From Myoxocephalus aenaeus (Eukaryota > Chordata > Actinopteri > Perciformes > Cottidae), in assembly GCA_038501785.1 (NCBI GenBank), contig JBAMJR010000041.1, forward strand, positions 153,501-217,500: DNA of 64,000 nt, in the 5' to 3' direction. Of the stretch, positions 20,694-30,744 are shown one piece after another. Position numbers and translations under genes: made by a program. The first letter of the stretch is position 1, and each line of letters opens with the position of its first letter. The notes beneath the pieces are model-generated. The model had not been told where the DNA came from, ran no database searches, and saw only the letters and a list, made by a program, of their open reading frames with translations.

Positions 20694-21356
20694 TTTCAGC
20701 AAGGCTCGGGCCACCTCATTACCGCCGCACCGCCCGTACGACTGTGCAATCGACCTTCTCCCGGGTACGACTCCGCCCAGAGGTAGACTTTTTTCCCTAT
20801 CTGCTCCTGAGATTAAGACCATGGAGAAATATATTAACGACTCCTTAGCCGCTGGCCTCATTAGGCCGTCTTCATCTCCTGCTGGAGCTGGCTTTTTCTT
20901 TGTCAGCAAGAAGGACAAGTCCCTGCGCCCCTGCATAGATTACAGAGGACTTAACGAAATCACTGTAAAGAACAGGTACCCCCTCCCACTCGTTTCCTCT
21001 GCTTTTGAGTTGCTCCAAGGGGCAACCATCTTTTCCAAACTCGATCTCCGCAATGCTTACCACTTGGTGAGAATCCGTAAGCGGGACGAGTGGAAGACTG
21101 CATTTAATACCCATAGTGGGCATTATGAATACTTGGTAATGCCATTTGGACTCACCAATGCCCCCGTGGTTTTCCAGGGGTTGGTGAATGATGTTCTCCG
21201 AGACCTGCTTAATGTTTCTGTGTTTGTATATCTAGATGATATCCTCATCTTCTCCAAGTCCCCACAGGAGCATGTGGTACATGTACGGCAAGTTCTCCAA
21301 AGACTCCTGGAGAACCACCTATTCGCGAAAGCCGAGAAGTGTGAGTTCCACACCTG
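20694..21356 (+). pseudogene. Chromovirus reverse transcriptase
   Basis: Shows PCIDYRGLN, FSKLDLRNAYH, MPFGLTNAP and the catalytic YLDD (21229-21240). The frame stops at TGA 21355 because of a small deletion; the continuing connection and RNase H are in another frame. Confidence 0.92.
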
Positions 21357-22072
21357 AGGTGGCATTTCTGGGATTTGTTATCAGAGCAGGTAGCATGCAG
21401 ATGGATCCAGCTAAAACCAGTGCAGTGGAGAACTGGCCTACGCCTGCTACACGTAAGGAGCTGCAACGCTTCCTAGGCTTCACCAACTTCTATCGGCGGT
21501 TTATCCGTAACTATAGTTCCGTGGCTGCCCCGCTCACTGCTCTCACCTCCCAGCGGGTGCCCTTCAGGTGGACCTTCGAGGCGGCAGAGGCCTTTGGTGA
21601 GTTAAAGACACGCTTCTCGTCTGCTCCCATCCTAATGTTCCCAGATCTGACCCGCCAGTTCATTGTGGAGGTGGACGCCTCGGACACTGGGGTTGGGGCT
21701 GTTCTCTCGCAGCGGGCTGCCGGAGATCAGAAGGTTCATCCTTGTGCCTTCTTCTCCCGGAAACTGTCGCCTGCAGAGAGGAATTATGGCATTGGGAATC
21801 GGGAGTTGCTGGCAGTGAAACTAGCGCTGGAGGAATGGAGACACTGGCTGGAGGGAGCGCAGCAGCCGTTTGTAGTCTGGACAGACCACAAGAACCTGGA
21901 ATATATCCGCTCGGCGACGCGGCTGAACTCCCGTCAAGCTAGGTGGGCTCTGTTTTTTAACCGTTTTGAGTTTGCCCTCTCATACAGACCCGGCTCCAAG
22001 AACATAAAACCCGATGCCCTGTCTCGTCAATTCCAGCCTGAAGGCTCCTCTGCTCACCCTCAAGGCATCTGA
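21357..22072 (+). pseudogene. Chromovirus connection domain and RNase H
   Basis: Continues in a shifted frame with FLGFTNFYRRFI, the RNase H start VDASDTGVGAVLSQ, RELLAVKLALEEWRHWLEG and TDHKNLEYI. It ends in TGA at 22070-22072. Confidence 0.92.
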
Positions 22073-22074
22073 CG

Positions 22075-23049
22075 TGCCATCCGGGAGTCAGACTCACCCT
22101 GGCACTACTCAAACAACGCTTCTGGTGGTCTTCCATGGCAGACGACACCAAGGGATTTGTTAGTGCTTGCCAAATCTGCGCTCAGCACAAAAGCCCCCGC
22201 AAGGCTCCCTCTGGTCTCCTTCATCCTCTGCCAATTCCTCATCGCCCCTGGTCCCACATCGCATTGGATTTCGTAACCGGCCTACCCACCTCCAACGGTA
22301 ACAGTCATTCTCACGGTCATTGCTCGATTTTCCAAGTCTGCTCGGCTCATCCCACTAACCAAATTGCCTACCGCCAAAGAAACTGCCCAGATTATGTTAC
22401 AGGAGGTGTTCCGCCTGCACGGTCTGCCCACGGATGTGGTCTCTGACCGGGGTCCACAGTTCACCTCGCACTTTTGGACTGAGTTTTGCAGGCTACTGGG
22501 GGCCATGGTCAGCCTGTCATCAGGATTCCACCCTCAATCGAATGGACAGGCGGAACGTATGAACCAGGAGATGGAGACCGTGTTACGATGCCTCTCCTCC
22601 CGTAACCCGCAATCCTGGTCCACACAACTCCTGTGGGTTGAGTATGCCCACAACACCCTTCCCAGTTCAGCCACTGGGCTCTCCCCTTCCAGTGTGCCCG
22701 TGGATACCAGCCCCCACTCTTCCCGGAACAGGAATCAAGTGTACCTTCTGTCCAGGCCTTTGTCCAGCGATGCCGACGGACTTGGAGGCAGGCACGATCC
22801 ACACTATTGCGCACCTCCGAGCGCTACCAACAGTCAGCCAACAAACGTCGTCTCCCCGCGCCTCAGTACGCTCCGGGACAACGGGTCTGGCTGTCGACTC
22901 GGGATCTTCCCCTCCGAGTAGAGTCCAAGAAGTTGGCTGCCCGTTATGTGGGTCCGTTCCTTGTTTCACGGGTCATTAACCCTGCAGCCATCCGGCTGCG
23001 TCTACCACCAGCCATGAGTCCATCCCACCTTCCACGTCTCCAGGGTTAA
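22075..23049 (+). pseudogene. Chromovirus integrase, frameshifted
   Basis: The zinc-binding end CQICAQHK, a core with DFVTGLP, the second aspartate context VVSDRGPQF and NGQAERMNQE are in at least three frames. The C-terminal part with GQRVWLSTRD follows. Inactive. Confidence 0.9.
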
Positions 23050-23109
23050 ACCTGTCCGGGAAAGCCTGCTTCAGCCCTCCCCCAGATCCCCGCCACCCCC
23101 CCCGGCTCA

Positions 23110-23300
23110 TCGACGGGGGCCCTGTCTACACAGTCCGTCGCCTGCTCAAATCTCGGCGACGGGGTAGGGGACTACAATACCTCATTGATTGGGAGGGGTA
23201 TGGTCAGGAGGAGCGCCAATGGGTCCCCACTCGCAACATCATGGACCCTTCCCTGATCACGGCCTTCCATAGGGCTCATCCAGACCAGCCAAGGGGGACG
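23110..23300 (+). pseudogene. Chromovirus C-terminal chromodomain
   Basis: Reads LLKSRRRGRGLQYLIDWEGY, then ERQWVPTRNI and FHRAHPD. The aromatic pattern and the WEGY motif are those of the integrase-linked chromodomain that is thought to guide insertion to chromatin. Confidence 0.9.
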
Positions 23301-23329
23301 TCGAGAGCCGTCCTTAGAGGGGGAGGTTC

Positions 23330-23737
23330 TGTCACGGATTCCCCGTCATATTAAGTGTTTTTCATCCTGTCTGTCAGTTCTAACCACTCTCCTGTCATTC
23401 CAGATCCTGCCACCCACGTCTGATTACCCCTCATCACCGTCACCTGGCCCTCACACATCTCACCTGCAGCCCGTTCCCTCATTAGCTCACTATTTAGGTC
23501 CCCTCACTTGCACGTGTCCTCTGCCAGATTGTCTTGTCCATTGTGCCAAACTCTCCAGCGTATCCCTCTCTTTGCCTGCCTGTTCTGACCCCGTTTTGCA
23601 TGCCCCTTATCGGATTTGTTTGCCTGTTTGACTGATCTCCTGGTTTTGACCCCTGCCTGAATACCCCACTAAAGAACTTTGCCTACCACCTGTCTCAGAG
23701 TTGTGCTGTTGAACTCGACTGTCTACTGTGCCTCACA
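23330..23737 (+). repeat. 3' LTR of the chromovirus
   Basis: 408 bp, same ends as the 5' LTR, preceded by the purine tract agagggggaggttc. Confidence 0.95.
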
Positions 23738-23742
23738 GTATT

Positions 23743-23945
23743 TGTTTGAAAACAATTTTCTCCAATAATTTGCTCAAAATGGGGAGTGTTCTAATTGGAC
23801 GGCTATTTACACATGTGAAGGCTGATTTCTTGTCCTTTGGTATAGGAATCACCTTTGCCACTTTCCAGACCTTTGGGCATACACTGTACATTAAGCACCT
23901 GTTGAAGATGTGACATATAGGAATAGATACATAAACAGAATAGAT
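23743..23945 (-). mobile_element. LINE fragment A, 5' part
   Basis: Minus-strand reverse-transcriptase matter with VWKVAKVIPIPKD and LPILSKLLEKIVF. It is the continuation of 18430-19256 across the chromovirus insertion, as shown by the shared GTATT. Confidence 0.85.
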
Positions 23946-25548
23946 ATGTGAAATCTTCCTGGGGTCCACAAAAAAATAAATATATAATACATGCAAAACA
24001 TAACGTGAAACAAACAGTTCAAAATAGAATAAACAGATTGAAATAAAAATAGTACAGTACAGTCATATACCTCGTGCAGTCGAGGGCTAGGATGTATATT
24101 ATGCAGTTCTACCATAATGTATACAAAGAAAAATCAGATGACTAAAAAAGCAAAGGGAAACGTCAAGTGGTCAATGTCCTGAGGTGCGCCTTTACTTGTT
24201 TTTTAAATTACAGATGATTACCTGTATGAGTCATTTGAGGAGGAAGTACATTCCAAGCAGTAATTGCACGAAAAATAATTGTATGTTTGAGGAGGTTTGT
24301 TTTAGGGGTTGGAGGTATCAAGTGACCTAAGATAGCGTTCCTTGTGTGATGGCTATGTCTGTTAGATGTATATTGTAATTGATTGAAGAAATATTCAGGT
24401 GTCTGATTAAATACTACCTTCCTGAAAAACGTGAGGAGGCTATAGTGAAGTAGAGTTTCCACTGAGAACCATGACAGGCGAGAGTGCATACATGCTGTGT
24501 TAGTTCTAATTGAACACTGGAGTGCTAATCTGGCAGCTCTGTTTTGAATCATTTGTAGTTTAGTTATGTCCTTCTTAGCAGCTACTGACCATATGAATGG
24601 ACAGTATAGCAGGTGACAAAAGACCAGGGAGTGTAACACCTGACAAACAATAGAGAGTGTTAGATAAGCAAAGCACTCTCTGGTCATAGCTATGCCCCTT
24701 CCCATTTTAGTGACAATGCCGTCAATGTGCTCAGACCACGACAACTGTTGGTCCAACACTATTATATATTAATTTTTTTGCACAATTCAAACAAAACAAA
24801 AAAAATCATAACAGAAAAAAAAATGAATATCACAGTGCAGGAAGAGACAAAAAGACAACTGGGCTTATTTGAAGCCTCCACCTATATAATATTTAAAATT
24901 TTACAAAATTACAAACATAAATTGAAATATGCATAAGAAAGACAACAAAAGAAAGAAAGAAGAGAAAGAAAAATACACACTGCACGCAGTAGTTTGGCAT
25001 TCTTGACCTGACATTGACAGGTGAAGCTGTGTGTCACCATTAAGTGTGTTCCTTGAGCCAAACACAATACATTTAGTCTTTGAAATGCTCAGGGCTAGTT
25101 TGTTCACATTCACCCAATCAGACACTCTCTCCAGATCCTGATTCAGAATGGTTGCAAGTTCCTCTTTGTTTGAAGCATTGCTGTACAGTGTTGTGTCATC
25201 AGCATACATTAGCATGTTGGAATTCTTAATTGACAAAGGGAGATCATTTGTGAAAATGGAAAAGAGTAAAGGGCCTAAGCAACTTCCTTTTGGAACCCCA
25301 CAGCTATCTACATTACATCAAATGCAGCACTAAAGTCAAGCAAGACGGTGCCGACCATTTTCTTATTGTCCATCTATATCAGCCAATCATCAGTTAACTG
25401 GGACAGTTGCTGTTGAGTGATTCTGTCTGTATGCATGCTGGGAACTAGTAATGAGGTTATTCCGACCTTTGGGCATACACTGTACATTAAGCACTTGTTG
25501 AAGATGTGACATATTGGAATAGATACGTGAACAGAATAGATATGTCAA
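23946..25548 (-). mobile_element. LINE fragment B (reverse transcriptase C-terminal half and 3' UTR)
   Basis: 3' UTR at about 23955-24200. A 183-codon frame (24759-24208) carries the C-terminal region (LDQQLSWSEHIDG, QNRAARLAL, AITAWNVLP). Reverse-transcriptase core LMYADDTTLYSN lies at about 25205. Deletions break the frame. Its 5' end joins the next LINE piece at the same internal sequence as fragment A does. Confidence 0.85.
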
Positions 25549-25702
25549 ATCTTCCTGGGGTCCACAGAAAGGACAAAATATAATACATACAAAAACGTGC
25601 AAAACATAACGTGAAACAAACAGTTAAAAATAGAATAAACAGAATCAAAATGAAAATACAAATAGTACAGTCAGATACCTAGTGCAGTCGAGGGCTAGGA
25701 TG
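25549..25702 (-). mobile_element. LINE fragment C (3' UTR only)
   Basis: Repeats the 3' UTR of fragments A and B, from aatcttcctggggtccacag to gagggctaggatgtac. It is truncated by the Tc1 element that follows. Confidence 0.8.
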
Positions 25703-26084
25703 TACAGTGGGTACGGAAAGTATTCAGACCCCTTTAAATTGTTCACTCTTTGTTTCATTGCAGCCATTTGCTAAAATCAAAAAAGTTCATTTGATTTCTC
25801 ATTAATGTACACTCAGCACCCCATCTTGACAGAAAAAAAAACAGAAATGTAGAAATGTTTGCAAATGTATTAAAAAAGAAAAACTGAAATATCACATAAA
25901 TATTCAGACCCTTTGCTCAGTATTGAGTAGAAGCACCCTTTTGAGCTAGTTACAGCCATGAGTCTTCTTGGGAATGATGCAACAAGTGTTTCACACCTGG
26001 ATTTGGAGATCCTCTGCCATTCTTCCTTCAGATCCTCTCCAGTTCCGTCAGGTTGGATGGTGAACAGACATTTTCAGGTCTCTC
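25703..26084. mobile_element. Tc1/mariner fragment, terminal part
   Basis: Begins cagtgggtacggaaagtatt, the end of a common fish Tc1 family, directly after TA. It continues into the region before the transposase coding part until a foldback element interrupts it at 26085. Confidence 0.85.
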
Positions 26085-26426
26085 CCCAGCCAGCATGTCC
26101 ATGTGGGGCCCATAAGGTTTAAATTTGGGCTGCAGATAAGGGTCCCAAGTGGGTTTGTCCGCAGTTTCCACGGTGGCCTCACCTGTGTTTGCCCATACTG
26201 GTTTCAAGTTGGTGCGGACTGGGTTTATTCACCGGTTTATTCACCGACTTTAAGAGGGATCTGACTGGGCTTTAAGTGGGACCCAAATTGGCTACATTAT
26301 GGGTTTCGGTTAATAAGGGCAAACACAGGTGAGGCCACCGTGGAAACTGCGGACAAACCCACTTGGGACCCTTATCTGCAGCCCAAATTTAAACCTTATG
26401 GGCCCCACATGGACATGCTGGCTGGG
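26085..26426. mobile_element. Foldback element with 110-bp near-perfect inverted arms
   Basis: Arms 26085-26194 and 26317-26426 are reverse complements, starting CCCAGCCAGCATG. The 122-bp loop has no coding capacity. The Tc1 sequence resumes on the right, and the join shows a 2-3 bp duplication (TC or TCC). Confidence 0.92.
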
Positions 26427-26482
26427 TCCAGAGATGCTCCATTGGGTTTAGGTCAGGGCTCTGGCTGGGCCAGTCAAGAATC
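26427..26482. mobile_element. Tc1/mariner fragment, continuation
   Basis: tccagagatgctccattggg and gtcagggctctggctgggcc continue the Tc1 sequence broken at 26084. It is truncated where the next minisatellite begins. Confidence 0.8.
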
Positions 26483-26945
26483 CCATATGGTCCCAGTATT
26501 GTCCCTGTTGGTCCCGGTATTGTCTCTGTTGGTCCCAGACGGTCTCAGTATTGTCCCTGTTCAAGGTTCAAGGTTTTTATTTGGCCATTTGTGCCTAGCC
26601 CAACAGTCCAGACTCATTGGAATTTTTTTCGCAGGGCTCTCCGAGTCCCAGTATTGTCTCTGTTGGTCCCATATTGTCCCAGTATTGTCTCTATTGGTCC
26701 CATATTGTCCCAGTATTGTCTCTGTTGGTCCCATATTGTCCCAGTATTGTCTCTATTGGTCCCATATGGTCCCAGTATTGTCTCTGTTGGTCCCATATTA
26801 TCTCTGTGGGTCCCATATGGTCCCTGTTGGTCCCAGTATTGTCTCTGTTGGTCCCATATGATACAAGTATTGTCCCTGTTGGTCCCAGTCTTATCCCTGT
26901 TGGTCCCATATGGTCCCAGTATTTTCTCTGTTGGTCCCATATTGC
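26483..26945. repeat. Minisatellite of ggtcccatattgtcccagta type
   Basis: Units of about 15 and 30 bp (ggtcccatattgtcc, cagtattgtctctgtt) run for about 460 bp. A short interspersed fragment sits inside at 26556-26645 (ttcaaggtttttatttggcc). Open frames on both strands are artefacts. A related short stretch occurs at 18370-18425. Confidence 0.92.
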
Positions 26946-27376
26946 CTCCAACGTAAACCGTCTCTCGAGGTTTGACCCTGACCTCACTGACCCTGAATGT
27001 CCTCTTTTCGAGACCTAAAAAAAGCATCCGGCAGGGATTCCAAAAACGTCCGGGATTTTGCTACGTCCGGGAAAATAGTTATTACCCCCTTACAAGTTTT
27101 GGAAATGGTATCTCCCTCACGTTCCACCTTCTTGCGCAAGCTCTGACTGTAGAGAGAACTGTCATTGGTCGACCGATCTCAACGTAAATGTAAGTTCACG
27201 GCATGCTATACACTACTACTACTACCCCTCCCCCGCGACGAAGTGTCCTCTTTTTCACAAACTCAAATCTGGTCACCCTACCTGAAGGATCTGAACTTGT
27301 TGAAAACAGAACGAAGACAAACAAACGCTGTAATCTATGAAACGAAAGACTTCACCATGAGAACAGAGCAGAACCT
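26946..27376. other. Non-coding sequence, nothing recognised
   Basis: Mixed-composition sequence without a supportable exon or element. Confidence 0.4.
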
Positions 27377-27529
27377 TTACTTCAATATTTGACGTTCTGC
27401 CTTCCGCAGAAGAAGTTGTTGTAGAAGCAGGATCCTCTGCCGGATACGTTCACTGACCCGGTTATGAATACATATCTGCTGATACGTCTTCATGTCCTCT
27501 GGGACTTCCAACAGGACAAAGGGTTCTGC
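27377..27529 (-). CDS. Possible terminal coding exon, unrecognised
   Basis: On the minus strand an acceptor-like CTTGTGTAG precedes a 50-codon open frame ending in TAA at 27379-27377. The frame reads AEPFVLLEVPEDM, then ICIHNRVSERIRQRIL and ends RKAERQILK. The regular Leu/Arg/Gln pattern looks like a real basic amphipathic helix. I found no convincing partner exon upstream (27.53-27.80 kb) and do not recognise the family. It may be a fragment of a decayed gene or of a mobile element. Confidence 0.3.
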   Translation of the reverse strand, partial: AEPFVLLEVPEDMKTYQQICIHNRVSERIRQRILLLQQLLLRKAERQILK

Positions 27530-27799
27530 CTACACAAGATGTCCGCTGTGAGAGGTCCTGTTGACCATGCTGGTCCTGAACCAGTGAACCCAACGGACCC
27601 TCATGCTGATGGTCTTCAGTCCCGACCCGTCCAACGGGACCTCTCCCCCCAACAGCGCTACCGGATCCTCGGTTAGTCGGCAATATTACATAAACAAATA
27701 ACCTGAAGAGAAGATTCAACATCAGTTAAAAATACATTCACGGAAAACGTCCCAAAAGACAAATAAAAAATAAACTGGAACAAACTCAGTTTAACTTTA

Positions 27800-27927
27800 A
27801 CCTCTCTAGTGGGGTACTATGGTACTATAAGGTCTCTAAGGTCTCTAGTGGGGTAATATGGTACTATAACCTCTCTAGTGTGGTAATATGGTACTATAAA
27901 CTCTCTAGTGGGGTAATATGGTACTAT
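27800..27927. repeat. 30-bp LINE-derived minisatellite, short block
   Basis: About four units of the same repeat as 3378-5822 (cctctctagtggggtaatat). The block ends exactly where the L2-type LINE 3' terminus begins. Confidence 0.92.
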
Positions 27928-30455
27928 TCAATTCAATTCAGTTTATTTTATATAGCCCAACATCACAAATACAAGTTTGCCTCGGAGGGCTTTACACATG
28001 TAAAGGGCTGTACACATAACATCCCTGTCCCGGGACCTCACATCGGATCAGGAAAAACTCCCCTAAAAAGATAGTAAAAACCCTTTCACAGGGAAAAAAG
28101 GGAAGAAACCTGAGGGAGAGCAACAGAGGAGGATCCCTCTCCCCGGATGGACAGAAGCAATAGATGTCATGTGACCAGAATGAATAGCGTAGTTACAGCA
28201 CATTCAATGAATATGACAGAAATTATTCATATAATGAGTAGTAGGCATGGTCCATGATCCAGATAATCCACGATCCATGAAGCAGAAGGCGGTAGAGAGG
28301 AGGGGGGGGGGCATCAGCAGGGCCATGGCAGCAGGCAGGACCGGTTCCAGGCCGGTTCCATCAGCAGGGCCATGGAAGCAGGCAGGACCGGTTCCAGGCA
28401 GCCATGAATCCATGGCAGGGGGTAGGACCGGGGGCAGGACCGGGGGCAGGACCCGGAACAGGACCCGGGGCAGGACCGGTTCCAGGCAGCAATGAATCCA
28501 TGGAAAAAGAAAGTAGAGTTAGTAATGTGCATTGAAGAGACAATAGTTTATCCAGATGGAGAGAAAGAAGAGGAGAGGAGGAGTGAAAGAGGAAGAGAAG
28601 CGAAAGAGGAAGAGAAGAGGAGCTCAGTGTTGATTCCAACACTGGAATCAACACTGATTCCACAGAAGAGGAGCCCGATAACTGAAAGCTCTAGCCCCCA
28701 ACCTACTTTTTAAGACTCTGGGAACCACAAGTAACCCTGCATTCAGTGAGCGTAATGCTCTAGTGGGGTAATATGGCACTATGAGCTCTTTAAGATATGA
28801 TGGTGCATCACCAGTTAAGGCTTTATAGGTGAGGAGGAGGATTTTAAATATGATTCTCGATCTTAAAGGAAGCCAGTGGAGAGCAGCTAGTACAGGAGTA
28901 ATGTGATCTCTCTTCCGAGTCCTTGTTAGTACACGAGCTGCAGCATTCTGGATCAGCTGGAGAGACCCAAGGGACTTTCCGGAGCAGCCTGATAATACGG
29001 AGTTACAGTAATCCAGTCGTGAAGTAACACATGCGTGGATCAATGTTTCTGCATCGCTTTGAGACACGATGTGCCGGATCTTTGAGATGTTCCGTAGGTG
29101 AAAAAAGGCAGTCCTTGAGATCTGTTTCACGTGGGAGCCAAAGGATAGGTCCTGGTCAAAAATAACTCTGAGATTCCTTACGGTGGTGGTGGATGCCAGA
29201 GCGATGCCATCCAGGGAAACCATATCGTCAGATAATTGATTTCTGAGGTGTTCTGGGCCGAGTAGAATGACTTCAGTCTTGTCCGAGTTCAGCAGCAGGA
29301 AGTTGCAGGTCATCCAGGTTTTGATGTCTTTAAGACACGCTTGAAGTTTAGCGACCTGGTGGATTTCATCTGGCTTGATTGACAGATATAGTTGAGTATC
29401 ATCGGCATAACAGTGAAAGTTTATGGAGTGTTTTCTGATAATATTACCTAAAGGAAGCATATATAAGGTGAATAAAATTGGTCCAAGCACAGAACCTTGT
29501 GGAACTCCATGACGAACACCGGTGGTTGTCGAGGCCTCATCGTTTACAAATACAAACTGAGATCGATCTGATAAATACGACTTAAACCAGCTTAATGCTG
29601 TACCTTTAATACCAATCGACTGGTCTAGTCTCTGTAATAAGATGTCATGGTCAATGGTGTCAAATGCTGCACTAAGGTCTAACAGGACAAGTACAGAGAC
29701 AAGTCCCCTATCTGATGCAACTAGAAGGTCATTAGTAATTGTCACTAGTACTGTCTCTGTGCTATGATGCTTTCTAAATCCTGACTGAGACTCCTGAAAT
29801 AAACTATTGTTATGTAAAAAGTCACACAACTGATTTGCGACTACCTTCTCCAGTATCTTAGAGAGGAAGGGAAGGTTAGAGATAGGTCTGTAGTTAGCCA
29901 ACACCTCTGGATCCAGGGTGGGCTTTTTAAGAAGAGGTTTAATTACAGCTGCTTTAAAAGACTGTGGTACATGACCCATTAGTAAAGACCCATTGATAAT
30001 ATCTAGTAGAGAGGTGCTAATTAAAGGTAAAACTTCCTTAAACAGCTTAGTCGGAACAGGGTCTATGAGACAGGTAGGAGCTTTAGAAGTAGAAACCATT
30101 GAAGACAGTTGGTCGAGGTTGATAATAAAAAATCCATCCAGACGCACAACAGGGCCCACAGCCTCTTCCATGGTCATCCCACCTGAGGATGGACCGGCAG
30201 TAGTCGAGGGCAGGAGATCACCGATCCTGTCTCTAATAGCCATACTCTTACCATTGAAGAAGTTCATAAAGTCATTACTACTGAGGTCTATAGGAATACA
30301 CGGATCCACCGAGCTATGACTCTCAGCCAGCCTGGCCACAGTGCTAAAGAGAAACCTAGGGTTGCTCTTGTTTTTCTCTATTAGTGATGAGTAGTAGGCT
30401 CCTCTGGCATTACGGAGGGCCTTCTTATATGTTCTCAGACTATCCCGCCTACTAT
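27928..30455 (-). mobile_element. L2-type LINE, 5'-truncated, 2.5 kb
   Basis: The 3' end carries attcaattcaattcagttta and the typical fish L2 3' UTR (27928-28500). Above it lies a long reverse-transcriptase frame. It is bounded on both sides by blocks of the 30-bp minisatellite. No endonuclease is retained, as expected of a 5'-truncated insertion. Confidence 0.9.
28648..30339 (-). CDS. L2-type LINE reverse transcriptase (open, 563 codons)
   Basis: A single open frame with IDPVPTKLFKEVLP, NYRPISNLPFLSKILEKV, LLDLSAAFDTIDH, GVPQGSVLGPILF, the catalytic FHCYADDTQLYL, and a C-terminal domain with LDYCNSVLSG, ALHWLPLRSRI and DAPSYLKELIVPYYPTRALR. The frame remains open upstream to about 30450 (AYYSSLIEKNKSNPRFLF). 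The intact core suggests a young copy, but without the endonuclease region it is not autonomous. The ELIVPYYPTR segment (28757-28790) is the unit expanded in the 30-bp minisatellites. Confidence 0.92.
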   Translation of the reverse strand: MARLAESHSSVDPCIPIDLSSNDFMNFFNGKSMAIRDRIGDLLPSTTAGPSSGGMTMEEAVGPVVRLDGFFIINLDQLSSMVSTSKAPTCLIDPVPTKLFKEVLPLISTSLLDIINGSLLMGHVPQSFKAAVIKPLLKKPTLDPEVLANYRPISNLPFLSKILEKVVANQLCDFLHNNSLFQESQSGFRKHHSTETVLVTITNDLLVASDRGLVSVLVLLDLSAAFDTIDHDILLQRLDQSIGIKGTALSWFKSYLSDRSQFVFVNDEASTTTGVRHGVPQGSVLGPILFTLYMLPLGNIIRKHSINFHCYADDTQLYLSIKPDEIHQVAKLQACLKDIKTWMTCNFLLLNSDKTEVILLGPEHLRNQLSDDMVSLDGIALASTTTVRNLRVIFDQDLSFGSHVKQISRTAFFHLRNISKIRHIVSQSDAETLIHACVTSRLDYCNSVLSGCSGKSLGSLQLIQNAAARVLTRTRKRDHITPVLAALHWLPLRSRIIFKILLLTYKALTGDAPSYLKELIVPYYPTRALRSLNAGLLVVPRVLKSRLGARAFSYRAPLLWNQC

Positions 30456-30606
30456 AACCTCTCTAGTGGGGTAATATGGTACTATAACCTCTCTAGTGGG
30501 GTAATATGGTACTATAACCTCTCTAGTGGGGTAATATGGTACTATGAGCTCTCTAGTGGGGTAATATGGTACTATGAGCTCTCTAGTGGGGTAATATGGT
30601 ACTATG
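30456..30606. repeat. 30-bp LINE-derived minisatellite, block between two LINEs
   Basis: Five units of the repeat lie between the L2-type LINE and the second LINE. Orientation is the same as in the other blocks. Confidence 0.93.
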
Positions 30607-30744
30607 AATCAGAATCAGAATCAGCTTTAATGGCCATGTAAATTTGCACATACATGGAATTTGACTCCGGTTTCACTTGCTCGTCGTACTTTTTTTTTTT
30701 CACACACAATATACAAGATAAATATAAAAAATATAAAAAGGACA

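Larger units (their letters stand above)
19257..23737 (+). mobile_element. Ty3/gypsy chromovirus, degenerate, with LTRs and 5-bp target duplication
   Basis: LTRs starting TGTCACGG and ending CTCACA flank gag, protease, reverse transcriptase, RNase H, integrase and a chromodomain, in that order. The target duplication GTATT is perfect (19252-19256, 23738-23742). A polypurine tract (23316-23329) abuts the 3' LTR. Several frameshifts and a gag deletion make it non-autonomous. It inserted into a pre-existing LINE. The order of domains and the chromodomain identify the chromovirus branch. Confidence 0.96.

Noticed and set aside
26340..27027. Open frames of GPILSQYCL and NRDNTGTIWDQ type
   Set aside because: Overlapping frames on both strands of the ggtccc repeat.
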